Positions 23,866 to 32,200 of a DNA stretch of 50,783 nt are shown here, one piece after another. The position numbers and the translations under genes are program-made. The first letter of the stretch is position 1, and the number at the start of each line of letters is the position of its first letter. The notes under the pieces were generated by a model. The model worked only from the letters and a program-made list of their open reading frames with translations. It was not told where the DNA came from and made no database searches. This DNA comes from a virus, in the IMG/VR virus record IMGVR_UViG_3300008107_004055, positions 1-50,783 of that record; one strand, given 5' to 3'.

Positions 23866-24411
23866 ATGAAACATAAACACCACATACTACCTAAACATAT
23901 GGGCGGGTCAGATGACTCATCTAACTTAATCGAATTGACTAGGGAAGAACATGCTCAAGAACATTTAAAACTATATGAACAATATGGTAAAAAAGAAGAC
24001 TTGGGCGCTTACTATTTGCTTACAGGACAAACCGATGAAGCTATGAAAATATGCTCTTCATTGGGTGGAAAAATCCAAGGACCTAGAAATAGAGAATCCG
24101 GCCATATGAAAAATATACAAACTTTAGGCTCTTCTATTGGTGGTAAAAAAAGTTCTATAGTGTGTAGAGAAAAACAAGTAAATGCTTTTTTTGATCCAGT
24201 ATTGAGAACTGAAATTGCTAGAATGGGTGGTCAAGTTCAAGGTAAAATAAATTCCAATTCTGGGCATTTGAAAAGAATTGCTCAATTGCCAAATAAAAGA
24301 AATAATGGAATGTTTTGGATAACAAATGGTTTAACGAATAAGATGGTAAAAAAAGAAAGTGAAATTGAAAATGGATGGCGAAAAGGAAAAACTCAAAAAA
24401 CGAAGATATAA
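23866..24411 (+). CDS. HNH homing endonuclease-like protein
   Basis: The 181-residue protein starts MKHKHHILPKHMGGSDDSSN and continues LTREEHAQEHLKL, the HNH pattern of phage free-standing homing enzymes. Two related blocks follow, GGKIQGPRNRESGHMKNIQ and GGQVQGKINSNSGHLKRIA, like NUMOD DNA-contact repeats, and it ends with MFWITNG...NGWRKGK. The gene is more AT- and Lys-rich than its neighbours, as expected for a mobile gene. Its 3' end overlaps the dCMP deaminase gene by 41 bases. Confidence 0.75.
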   Translation: MKHKHHILPKHMGGSDDSSNLIELTREEHAQEHLKLYEQYGKKEDLGAYYLLTGQTDEAMKICSSLGGKIQGPRNRESGHMKNIQTLGSSIGGKKSSIVCREKQVNAFFDPVLRTEIARMGGQVQGKINSNSGHLKRIAQLPNKRNNGMFWITNGLTNKMVKKESEIENGWRKGKTQKTKI

Positions 24412-24829
24412 TGACCTTTATATGGATTTGGCAATCAGAATTTCTGAAATGTCTTATGCTACAAGACTTCATGTTGGTTCTGTTATAGTAAAAGATTCTA
24501 ATATTATTAGTTTTGGATGGAATGGAATGCCAGCTGGTTGGGATAATAATTGTGAAATGGTTAAGCATACTGATTTTACAGGTACTGTGGTAACTATGAC
24601 CAAGCCAGAGGTTATTCATGCTGAACAAAATGCACTAATTAAATTATCCAAATCTACCAACTCTACAGATGGTGCAACAATGTTCATTACACATGCGCCT
24701 TGTTTAGATTGTGCCAAGTTGGTTTACCAATCTGGTATCAATAGTGTTTATTATAGAGACACATATAAAAATGATGATGGTTTAAAATTTTTAGAAAAAT
24801 GTAATATTAAGGTTGAAAAATATGAGTGA
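24371..24829 (+). CDS. cd: dCMP deaminase
   Basis: The 152-residue protein has the zinc-dependent cytidine/deoxycytidylate deaminase motifs H83-A-E85 and P-C111-L-D-C114. VGSVIVKDSNIISFGWNGMPAG is the typical N-terminal strand of T4-like dCMP deaminase. It converts dCMP to dUMP, feeding dTMP synthesis. The start is uncertain: ATG 24371 lies inside the HNH gene, GTG 24359 is possible, and the next in-frame ATG (24422) would still leave the catalytic core intact. It overlaps the MazG-like gene by 8 bases. Confidence 0.88.
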   Translation: MDGEKEKLKKRRYNDLYMDLAIRISEMSYATRLHVGSVIVKDSNIISFGWNGMPAGWDNNCEMVKHTDFTGTVVTMTKPEVIHAEQNALIKLSKSTNSTDGATMFITHAPCLDCAKLVYQSGINSVYYRDTYKNDDGLKFLEKCNIKVEKYE

Positions 24830-25187
24830 TGTATTCAGAGATGTGGAAACATTTATGGTCGCAGCAGGCCAAACCACAAAAGAAGATAATGCAGAACAAT
24901 CTCTTTTGTATCGTAGGTTAATCAATGAAGAATACCATGAATTCATTGATGCTGTTAGCAAGAATGATGATGTTGAAACTATTGATGCCTGTTTTGATAC
25001 CATTTGGGTAATCATTGGGTACATGAAATCCCGTGGATGGGATTGTACAGGTGCTTGGGACGAAGGTGCTCTAAGTAACCTAAAGAAGATTGACAAGGAA
25101 ACTAAAACTGTCCTGAAACGGGCAGACGGCAAGGTTCTTAAGCCTGCCGATTGGAAGAAACCAGATTTTACCAAGTTTGCCAAGTAA
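24822..25187 (+). CDS. MazG-like nucleotide pyrophosphohydrolase
   Basis: The 121-residue protein shows the all-alpha NTP-PPase pattern: RRLINEEYHEFIDAV (ExxE on one helix) and ETIDACFDTIWVIIGYM (ExxD on the next). These glutamates and aspartates bind Mg and the pyrophosphate. Phage MazG-type enzymes hydrolyse NTPs or dNTPs, and possibly alarmones. I use ATG 24822 with AAGG nine bases upstream rather than TTG 24813. It overlaps dCMP deaminase, forming a nucleotide-pool pair. Confidence 0.75.
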   Translation: MSDVFRDVETFMVAAGQTTKEDNAEQSLLYRRLINEEYHEFIDAVSKNDDVETIDACFDTIWVIIGYMKSRGWDCTGAWDEGALSNLKKIDKETKTVLKRADGKVLKPADWKKPDFTKFAK

Positions 25188-25191
25188 AGCC

Positions 25192-25220
25192 TTGCAATTG
25201 TTAGTATATTGTGTTATAAT
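25192..25220 (+). promoter_or_regulatory. Host-type promoter with extended -10
   Basis: TTGCAA (25192-25197) and TATAAT (25215-25220) are 17 bases apart, and TGT precedes the -10, giving TGTTATAAT. Transcription from about 25227 would serve the small gene at 25250 and continue into gp43. Confidence 0.7.
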
Positions 25221-25249
25221 TATTTTATCGTATTTAAATGAGGATGTAT

Positions 25250-25474
25250 ATGAATCTACGTGAATTGGCAAAGAAGTTAGTTGTTGAGCATAAGTTGCCA
25301 CATGCAGACAGGTATGAACTGTTCCTGCGTGACTTTGACAACATGGTCGAAGTTGTTGGTTGGATGCAAGATCCAACTATCAATGTTCGGGAATTTCAGA
25401 ATCGGGAAATGCTGATTCCGAAACGATGGGTTACCATCGGTGTGTTAGATGGTAACATGAGGGTTAAAGGATGA
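25250..25474 (+). CDS. Small hypothetical protein upstream of gp43
   Basis: The 74-residue product starts at ATG 25250, six bases after GAGG; upstream in-frame ATG codons at 25238 and 25244 overlap that ribosome site. LRELAKKLVVEHKLPHADRYELFLRDFDNM is amphipathic helical and the C-terminus is short beta (WVTIGVLDGNMRV). I do not recognise a family. It is coupled by ATGA to the next gene and driven by the promoter at 25192-25220. Confidence 0.5.
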   Translation: MNLRELAKKLVVEHKLPHADRYELFLRDFDNMVEVVGWMQDPTINVREFQNREMLIPKRWVTIGVLDGNMRVKG

Positions 25475-25764
25475 TTAAGCTTTTAACTTTTAAAACTAAT
25501 CACTCAATCATGGGTGATGTTACAGAAACACCTATCACGTTTACTATTTCTAAACCTGTTCAGGTTATCATGCAACCAACTAAAGATGGTGCATCAATGG
25601 GATTTGTACCCTATGTTCAATTCTGTGAAGAATGGAAAACAGGCATTACATTTAAGAAAGAGGATATTCTTTTTGAAAGTACACCTGTATTAGAATTGAC
25701 AAATCAATATAATGATATGTTCGGTTCTGGCATACAGATTGCCACATCCATTCCAAAACTATGA
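25471..25764 (+). CDS. Small conserved protein, possibly Sm-like fold
   Basis: The 97-residue protein reads as a strand-rich domain: LLTFKTNHSIMGDVTET, TFTISKPVQVIMQP and GASMGFVPYVQF, then NQYNDMFGSGIQIA. A first strand with a modifiable polar residue, a 'GDV' turn and a central 'VQV' strand recalls Sm/Lsm proteins. The same form is conserved before gp43 in aquatic T4-like phages. RNA binding is only a suggestion. It overlaps the preceding gene by ATGA. Confidence 0.5.
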   Translation: MIKLLTFKTNHSIMGDVTETPITFTISKPVQVIMQPTKDGASMGFVPYVQFCEEWKTGITFKKEDILFESTPVLELTNQYNDMFGSGIQIATSIPKL

Positions 25765-25770
25765 TATAAT
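25762..25770 (+). promoter_or_regulatory. Possible extended -10 element abutting gp43
   Basis: TGATATAAT (25762-25770) fits an extended -10, without a recognisable -35. Start-site geometry would put +1 at or next to the gp43 ATG (25777), implying a nearly leaderless message. It may be a chance match. Confidence 0.3.
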
Positions 25771-25776
25771 GTGTGA

Positions 25777-28314
25777 ATGTCTAAAAATTATTACACCAAT
25801 GTTGCGGCAGTAGGCAACAATATTTTTTATCGAGGTGTAAAAGACGGTCGGCGCATTAAGCTTAAAATTGCTTATGAGCCGACTTTGTTTTTGCGCTCGA
25901 ATAAAACAACAACCTTCAAGTCACTTGAGGGTGTTTATCTTGAGCCAATGAAATTCGAATCGATGCGTGAGGCTCGAGACTTTGTTAAGCGGTACGATGA
26001 AGTACAAGGTTTTGAAGTCTATGGCAATTCTAGTTATCAATATGCCTTCATTGCAGATGAACAAAAAGGCATGGTCGAATGGTCAATGGAAGAATTGTCA
26101 ATTGCAGTTATTGATATTGAAGTTGGCTCTGAGAATGGTTTTCCCGACCCATATCTTGCTAACGAAGCGATTACTGCTATTGCTGTTCGTCAGTTGAATG
26201 GCGGCACTACAGTCTATGGTTGTGGTGAGTACAAGAATGATGATGAGACTGTTACATATCATAAGTGCCGTGATGAGTATGATTTGTGTAAGAAGTTTTT
26301 ATCTGACTGGAATACAAACCCACCAGATGTAATCTCTGGTTGGAATATTAAGTTCTTTGATATTCCATATTTGGTTAATCGTTTCACAAAACTATTTGGT
26401 GAAGATGAAACACGCAAGTTATCTCCTTGGGGTCTAATCAATAGTCGTAAGGCTGTGGTTAATAACCGAGAGTTAACTGCATATGAGTTTGTTGGCATTT
26501 CCACACTTGATTACATTGAACTATACAGATGGTATGCGCCAGGTGGTAAATCACAAGAGTCATATCGCCTTGATAATATTGCTCAAGTAGAACTTGGTGA
26601 AGGTAAGATTTCTTATGATGAATTCGAAAACTTGCACCAATTGTATCGTTTGAATTACCAAAAGTTTATTGAGTACAACATTAAAGACGTTGACTTGATT
26701 TTAAAACTTGAGAACAAGTTGAAGTTGATTGAACTTGGTCTGACCTTGGCCTATGATACAAAGACCAACTATGAAGATATCTTTGCACAAACTAGAATGT
26801 GGGATGCTCTAATTTACAACTATCTGTTGGACAAAAACATTGTTGTGCCACCGAAAGTTACTAAGAGTAAATCAGAAGCGTTTGAAGGTGCCTATGTTAA
26901 AGACCCACAAACAGGTATGCATCCATGGATCGCATCGTTTGACTTGAACAGTTTGTATCCGCATTTGATGATGCAATACAACATCTCACCTGAGACATTG
27001 GTTCAACCAACCGATTACACCGATGAGATGCGTAACATCATTATGAATACGGTCTCTGTAGATAAACTTCTAACTAAAGAAGTTAACTTAGATAAACTTG
27101 AAGGCGCAACCATTACACCAAATGGCCAATTCTTCCGTACTGACAAACAAGGCTTTCTGCCTAAGATGTTGGAAGAAATGTACATTGACCGTTCCAAGTT
27201 TAAGAAGATGATGATTCAGGCTAAGAAAGATTATGAAGTTGAGACTGATTCATTCAAAAGAAAAGAATTAAAGAATAAGATTGCTCGTTATGATAACCTG
27301 CAATTGGCAAAGAAAGTTTCTCTCAATAGTGCTTACGGTGCCCTTGGTTCTCAGTATTTTAGATTTTACGATTTACGTATGGCCTTGGGTGTTACTACTG
27401 CTGGTCAATTATCAATCCGTTGGATTGAACACAAGATTAACCAGTATATGAATGGCTTATTGAAAACAAATAATGATTATGTTATCGCCTCAGACACGGA
27501 CTCGATATATCTCAAACTTGGTCCACTTGTTGATAAAATGTATAAAGACACGACAGATGTTAATAAAGTTATCGCCTTCATGGACAAAGTCTGTGAAGAT
27601 AAGATTCAACCTTTTATTGACAAAAGCTATCAAGAACTTGCTACGTATGTCCATGCGTATGACCAAAAAATGCAAATGAAGCGTGAAGGTCTTTCTAACA
27701 AGGGAATCTGGACTGCCAAGAAGCGTTATATTCTAAACGTGTATAACAACGAAGGTGTGCAGTACAAAGAACCTCAGATGAAAGTTATGGGTCTGGAAAT
27801 GGTTAAATCTTCCACACCATCGGCAATCCGTGAGAAGATGAGACAGTCTATCAAGCTGATGATTAATGGTACAGAAGATGACATTCATACCTTTATTGAT
27901 GAGTTTAGAAAAGCATTCAAGGCAATGCCACCTGAAGAAGTATCATTTCCCCGTGGAATGAATGGTTTGAAGGAGTATTCTGATGCAGCTACTCTATATA
28001 AAAAGGGAACACCGATTCATGTGAAGGGCGCTATTCTGTATAATGCCAAACTCAAGCAATTGAAACTAGATAAGAAGTACCCATTGATTCAAGAAGGCGA
28101 AAAGATTAAATTCTCCTATCTGAAACAACCAAACCCTATGAAAGATATGGTCATTTCATATCCAAATAGATTGCCACCTGAATTTGGTTTGCAAGAGTAT
28201 ATTGATTACGATTTACAATTTGAGAAGGCATTTCTTGAGCCAATCAAAGTGATTTTAGACCAGATTGGTTGGTCTACAGAGAAAACAAATTCTCTCGAAA
28301 GTTTTTTTAACTAA
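25777..28314 (+). CDS. 43: DNA polymerase gp43 (family B)
   Basis: The 845-residue protein is the phage replicative polymerase. The 3'-5' exonuclease begins with VIDIEVG (D113, E115). Polymerase motif A is DLNSLYPHLM (D389), motif B is KKVSLNSAYGALGS and motif C is SDTDS with D573 and D575. The length is slightly below T4 gp43 (898). It ends with ...SLESFFN, a hydrophobic tail that may be the clamp-binding peptide. No intein or intron interrupts it. It is followed by UvsX, as in related phages. Confidence 0.98.
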   Translation: MSKNYYTNVAAVGNNIFYRGVKDGRRIKLKIAYEPTLFLRSNKTTTFKSLEGVYLEPMKFESMREARDFVKRYDEVQGFEVYGNSSYQYAFIADEQKGMVEWSMEELSIAVIDIEVGSENGFPDPYLANEAITAIAVRQLNGGTTVYGCGEYKNDDETVTYHKCRDEYDLCKKFLSDWNTNPPDVISGWNIKFFDIPYLVNRFTKLFGEDETRKLSPWGLINSRKAVVNNRELTAYEFVGISTLDYIELYRWYAPGGKSQESYRLDNIAQVELGEGKISYDEFENLHQLYRLNYQKFIEYNIKDVDLILKLENKLKLIELGLTLAYDTKTNYEDIFAQTRMWDALIYNYLLDKNIVVPPKVTKSKSEAFEGAYVKDPQTGMHPWIASFDLNSLYPHLMMQYNISPETLVQPTDYTDEMRNIIMNTVSVDKLLTKEVNLDKLEGATITPNGQFFRTDKQGFLPKMLEEMYIDRSKFKKMMIQAKKDYEVETDSFKRKELKNKIARYDNLQLAKKVSLNSAYGALGSQYFRFYDLRMALGVTTAGQLSIRWIEHKINQYMNGLLKTNNDYVIASDTDSIYLKLGPLVDKMYKDTTDVNKVIAFMDKVCEDKIQPFIDKSYQELATYVHAYDQKMQMKREGLSNKGIWTAKKRYILNVYNNEGVQYKEPQMKVMGLEMVKSSTPSAIREKMRQSIKLMINGTEDDIHTFIDEFRKAFKAMPPEEVSFPRGMNGLKEYSDAATLYKKGTPIHVKGAILYNAKLKQLKLDKKYPLIQEGEKIKFSYLKQPNPMKDMVISYPNRLPPEFGLQEYIDYDLQFEKAFLEPIKVILDQIGWSTEKTNSLESFFN

Positions 28315-28323
28315 GGAAATATT

Positions 28324-29382
28324 ATGAGTCTACTAGACAAAATCAAAAAGAATTCGACTATTAAAGATAGTGCCATTCTTGCTAATTCAAAGTTCTTTAA
28401 CGCAAAGGACATGATTACAACCGATGTGCCAATGGTCAATGTTGCACTATCTGGTAATTTAGATGGTGGCCTAACACCAGGTCTTACGATGTGGGCAGGT
28501 CCATCAAAACACTTTAAGACTGCTTTCTCTTTATTGATGGCCAAGTCCTACATGGACAAGTATTCTGAATCTGTATTGTTGTTTTATGATTCTGAGTTTG
28601 GTACTCCACAAGCATACTTTGATACCTTTGGTATTGATACAGAAAGAGTTATTCATACTCCGTTGACTGATATTGAACAGTTGAAGTTTGATATTATGAA
28701 ACAACTTGAAGGCATTGACCGTGGCGACCGAGTGATGATTATCATTGACTCAATCGGTAATTTGGCTTCAAAGAAAGAAGTTGAAGATGCACTTGAAGGC
28801 AAGTCTGTTGCTGATATGAGTCGTGCAAAACAAGTTAAGAGTTTGTTCCGTATGGTAACACCACACTTGAACTTGAAAGATATTCCAATGGTTGTTGTGA
28901 ATCACACATACAAAGAGATTGGTATGTTTCCTAAAGATATTGTTGGTGGTGGTACAGGTTCATATTACTCAGCTGATAACATTTTTATCCTTGGTCGCCA
29001 ACAAGAAAAAGAAGGCACCGAAATTGTCGGTTACAATTTTATTATCAACGTAGAAAAATCCCGTTATGTTAAAGAAAAATCTAAAATACCCGTTAATGTA
29101 TCTTTTAATGGTGGCATTAATAAGTGGTCTGGTCTACTTGACATTGCTCTTGAATCCGGACATGTGGTTAAACCAACCAATGGTTGGTATGCCAAAGTAA
29201 ACCAAGATACTGGTGAAGTTGGTGATAAGAAACGATACAATGATACTCAAACAGCTGAATTCTGGAATGATATTCTTTCTACAGATTCATTTAAAACTTT
29301 TGTGAGAAAGAAATATGAAATCACTTATGGCAGCATTATGGGAAAAGATCCAGTTTTGGAAACCGAAGATGAAGAAGTTTGA
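28324..29382 (+). CDS. uvsX: Recombinase UvsX (RecA-like)
   Basis: The 352-residue protein has Walker A GPSKHFKT (G59-T66), the phage UvsX form of the RecA P loop, and the ATPase strand VMIIIDSIGNLASKKE. VVVNHTYKEIG and VGGGTGSYYSAD match DNA-binding loop regions. UvsX drives strand invasion for recombination-dependent replication. AAGGAAA provides a ribosome site. The length is close to T4 UvsX (391). Confidence 0.95.
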   Translation: MSLLDKIKKNSTIKDSAILANSKFFNAKDMITTDVPMVNVALSGNLDGGLTPGLTMWAGPSKHFKTAFSLLMAKSYMDKYSESVLLFYDSEFGTPQAYFDTFGIDTERVIHTPLTDIEQLKFDIMKQLEGIDRGDRVMIIIDSIGNLASKKEVEDALEGKSVADMSRAKQVKSLFRMVTPHLNLKDIPMVVVNHTYKEIGMFPKDIVGGGTGSYYSADNIFILGRQQEKEGTEIVGYNFIINVEKSRYVKEKSKIPVNVSFNGGINKWSGLLDIALESGHVVKPTNGWYAKVNQDTGEVGDKKRYNDTQTAEFWNDILSTDSFKTFVRKKYEITYGSIMGKDPVLETEDEEV

Positions 29383-29689
29383 AGAAGATAAAGATTTTAA
29401 ATTTGTTGACTTTAAAAACTCTGATATCACTGGCATAGGCATTCTTGCTGGTGATTTCAAAGGCGTCCTTTACCATTATACTGGTGCAAGGGTCAAACAT
29501 GATACAGGTTTGCCAGTATTGGAATTCGGTTATACTATCGTTGATGCAGGCAAACACGACATAGACCTCTTGCAAAAAGATGAGGAATTTCATACAATGA
29601 TAGGTGACATACTCACCGAGTTAATTATTAACAACCGATATAATGAAACGATTAGAACAAACAATCCTGAAGAACCTGATTTACAATGA
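29369..29689 (+). CDS. Small conserved protein between UvsX and gp41
   Basis: The 107-residue product starts at ATG 29369, overlapping UvsX by 14 bases; an upstream in-frame start at 29315 would overlap more. FVDFKNSDITGIGILAGDFKGVLYHYTGARV then LEFGYTIVDAG are beta strands, and EFHTMIGDILTELI is a helix. Proteins of this form are common at this position in aquatic T4-like phages; function is unknown. It overlaps gp41 by 47 bases. Confidence 0.6.
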   Translation: MKKFEEDKDFKFVDFKNSDITGIGILAGDFKGVLYHYTGARVKHDTGLPVLEFGYTIVDAGKHDIDLLQKDEEFHTMIGDILTELIINNRYNETIRTNNPEEPDLQ

Positions 29690-31046
29690 GGACTTCACAC
29701 GTAAAGTATTGCCTTTCATGCGAGCCGATTACTTTGGTGACAATACTGAAAAGGTTGTCTTCAAAGAAATCTTTGAGTTTGTAAACAAATACAAGAATCT
29801 TCCCACGCACGAATCTTTGGTGATTAATTTCACCGAAAGTAAATCTCTGACAGAGGTTGAAGTCCGTGACTCTATTGAGTTGCTCAATGAAATGCACATG
29901 TCAAGGGAAGAAAAGGTCGAAAGTAAATGGCTTGTTGAGCAGACTGAAAAGTTTTGCCAAGACAAAGCCATTTACAATGCCATTATGGAATCAGTATCAA
30001 TACTTGATGACAAGAATGGTATCAAACCAAAAGGTGAGATTCCAAAACTGTTGAGTGATGCACTTGGTGTTTCATTTGACCAACACATCGGCCATGATTA
30101 TATGTCCGACTATGAATCTCGTTTTGACTTCTATCACAAGGTTGAATCCCGTGTCAAATTCGACCTTGATATCTTCAATAAGATTACAAAGGGCGGCCTG
30201 CCAACTAAGACATTGAACATTGCACTTGCTGGTACTGGTGTTGGTAAGTCCTTGTTTATGTGTCATGTGGCAGGTTCTTGTTTGTCACAAGGTCAGAATG
30301 TATTGTACATTACAATGGAAATGGCAGAAGAACGTATTGCTGAACGTATTGATGCTAATTTGCTAAATATTGATTTGAATGAATTGCAAACAATGACTAA
30401 GGCAGATTATGAACGCAAGTTTAAAGTTTTACAAAACAAGGCACATGGTAAATTGATTATCAAAGAATATCCAACTGCTAGTGCTTCATCTCTACACTTC
30501 AGAGCCTTGTTGAGTGAGTTACATTTGAAGAAGAACTTTGTGCCAGATATTATCTTCATTGATTACCTAAACATCTGTGCATCTTCTCGTATCAAGGCTG
30601 GTGGTTCTGTAAATTCTTACACATACATCAAGTCTATTGCTGAAGAACTCCGTGGCTTGGCTGTTGAACACAATGTGCCAATTGTATCTGCAACACAAAC
30701 AACTCGTAGTGGTTTCAGCAACTCTGATGTTGGTCTAGAAGATACTTCTGAATCTTTTGGTCTGCCTGCAACTGCTGACTTTATGTTTGCTTTGATTACA
30801 ACTGAAGAACTGCAACAACTAAACCAAATTATGGTGAAACAGTTGAAGAATCGGTACTCTGACCCTAACAATAACAAACGATTTGTTGTTGGTGTTGACC
30901 GTTCTAAGATGCGATTGTATGATGCAGAAGATTCAGCACAGGCAGATATTACCGATTCTGGTCAAGTGAAGAATGATGCACCACTTAATACATTTGGTAA
31001 CCGTGAGAAGAAATTCAATAAGAACTTTGGTGGTCTTAAAGTATGA
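29643..31046 (+). CDS. 41: Replicative DNA helicase gp41 (DnaB-like)
   Basis: The 467-residue protein has an N-terminal helical domain (about 1-150) and a RecA-type core with Walker A GTGVGKS (G197-S203). It also has NVLYITMEMAEERIAER, Walker B-like DIIFIDYLNI and IVSATQTTRSG, the DnaB-family set. It unwinds DNA at the fork and normally partners with primase gp61. The length equals T4 gp41 (475). The next gene, coupled by ATGA, is a DUF4338-like protein rather than a recognisable primase. Confidence 0.95.
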   Translation: MKRLEQTILKNLIYNEDFTRKVLPFMRADYFGDNTEKVVFKEIFEFVNKYKNLPTHESLVINFTESKSLTEVEVRDSIELLNEMHMSREEKVESKWLVEQTEKFCQDKAIYNAIMESVSILDDKNGIKPKGEIPKLLSDALGVSFDQHIGHDYMSDYESRFDFYHKVESRVKFDLDIFNKITKGGLPTKTLNIALAGTGVGKSLFMCHVAGSCLSQGQNVLYITMEMAEERIAERIDANLLNIDLNELQTMTKADYERKFKVLQNKAHGKLIIKEYPTASASSLHFRALLSELHLKKNFVPDIIFIDYLNICASSRIKAGGSVNSYTYIKSIAEELRGLAVEHNVPIVSATQTTRSGFSNSDVGLEDTSESFGLPATADFMFALITTEELQQLNQIMVKQLKNRYSDPNNNKRFVVGVDRSKMRLYDAEDSAQADITDSGQVKNDAPLNTFGNREKKFNKNFGGLKV

Positions 31047-32158
31047 CGCTAACTAAAGAACAAGCCGTACATTGCGCTGATGTATTCTCAAACTACTTTG
31101 ATAAGTTTGGTCGTATTGATGAATACATGCGTGAACAAAAACTAAACTCAATGGCAGAAAGACCATTTACTTTGCCTGGCATGGGACCAGAAGAAGATTT
31201 GTTCTCTGATTTTACTATGTCACCTGCTGATATGGAATTTGAAATCATTGAGTTGCCACAAGATAGATGGGACATTTATCTTAATATGATTTCTAGTCAT
31301 TCAAACATGACCAGTATTCCTGGCCGTTGTTTGCGTTTGGCTGTATTTGAAAAGAAGTCACAGAAGTGGGTTGGTTTCATTCGTCTTGGTTCTCCTGTTA
31401 TCAATTGTAAACCTCGTAATGAAATGCTTGGTCAAGTATTCACACAACATGAAGGTGGTGCTCAATTGTTCAATCAATGTGCCGCAATGGGTTTTGTGAT
31501 TGTACCTGCACAACCATTTGGTTTCAATTATCTTGGTGGTAAATTACTTGCAGCCATCTGTACCTCACATGAAGTACGTAGAATGTTGGATGAAAAGTAT
31601 AAGATGACCACCTGCCTATTTGAGACAACCAGTTTGTATGGTTCTTCAAAGGCAGTATCACAATATGATGGTATGAAACCTCTGATTCGTTTCAAAGGTT
31701 TAACTGATAGTGATTTCTTGCCAATGTTGCATGGTAAAACATATACTGACCTCAAAGATTACATAGAGAATATCATTGGTGAACCATTGGCACCAGAAGG
31801 TGCTTCATCACGCAAGTTGAAGATTTCTAATGCAATGGTGTCTATGATTAAGATTGGCCTCAAAGGCACACCAGAGGCTGTTAAGTTTGCACAGACTATT
31901 GACAATGCCAAAAACCTAAACGAACAGAAACGATACTTCATCTCTGATTATGGGTTTAAAAACATGGTTGATTTTGTAAATGGAAAGACTGACAAGTTAA
32001 TTCCAGGTGAAAACTATGAGAAACATAATCTGGCCAACATTACAGAGTGGTGGCGTAAGAAGGCTATCAATCGATTTGATACGTTAAAGACTGATAATCG
32101 TATCAGAACCGAACAAGAAGTTTGGACTGGTGATAAAGTGCTTGACATAATTAGATAA
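31043..32158 (+). CDS. DUF4338/DruA-like protein (paralogue 2)
   Basis: The 371-residue protein shares its core with the gene at 12642-13919: RLAVFEKKSQKWVGFIRLG, QPFGFNYLGGKLLAAIC and ETTSLYGSSKAVSQYDGM. It has a different, basic C-terminus (EWWRKKAINRFDTLKT). It is translationally coupled to gp41 by ATGA, in the place where a helicase-associated primase might be expected. No TOPRIM or zinc-finger primase motif is seen in it. A role linked to the replication fork is inferred from position only. Confidence 0.5.
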   Translation: MTLTKEQAVHCADVFSNYFDKFGRIDEYMREQKLNSMAERPFTLPGMGPEEDLFSDFTMSPADMEFEIIELPQDRWDIYLNMISSHSNMTSIPGRCLRLAVFEKKSQKWVGFIRLGSPVINCKPRNEMLGQVFTQHEGGAQLFNQCAAMGFVIVPAQPFGFNYLGGKLLAAICTSHEVRRMLDEKYKMTTCLFETTSLYGSSKAVSQYDGMKPLIRFKGLTDSDFLPMLHGKTYTDLKDYIENIIGEPLAPEGASSRKLKISNAMVSMIKIGLKGTPEAVKFAQTIDNAKNLNEQKRYFISDYGFKNMVDFVNGKTDKLIPGENYEKHNLANITEWWRKKAINRFDTLKTDNRIRTEQEVWTGDKVLDIIR

Positions 32159-32167
32159 TTCAGGTAG

Positions 32168-32175
32168 GATAAATA
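32168..32175 (+). promoter_or_regulatory. Late-type promoter GATAAATA
   Basis: GATAAATA fits the NATAAATA late consensus described for T4-like aquatic phages. It lies 25 bases before ATG 32201, with CGGAG between as ribosome site. It marks the change from replication genes to probable late genes. Confidence 0.55.
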
Positions 32176-32200
32176 CTTCAATAACAATCGGAGTGTTTAC

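Noticed and set aside
25696-25713. TTGACA and TATAAT near 25700
   Set aside because: The spacer is only six bases, so it cannot be a sigma70 promoter.
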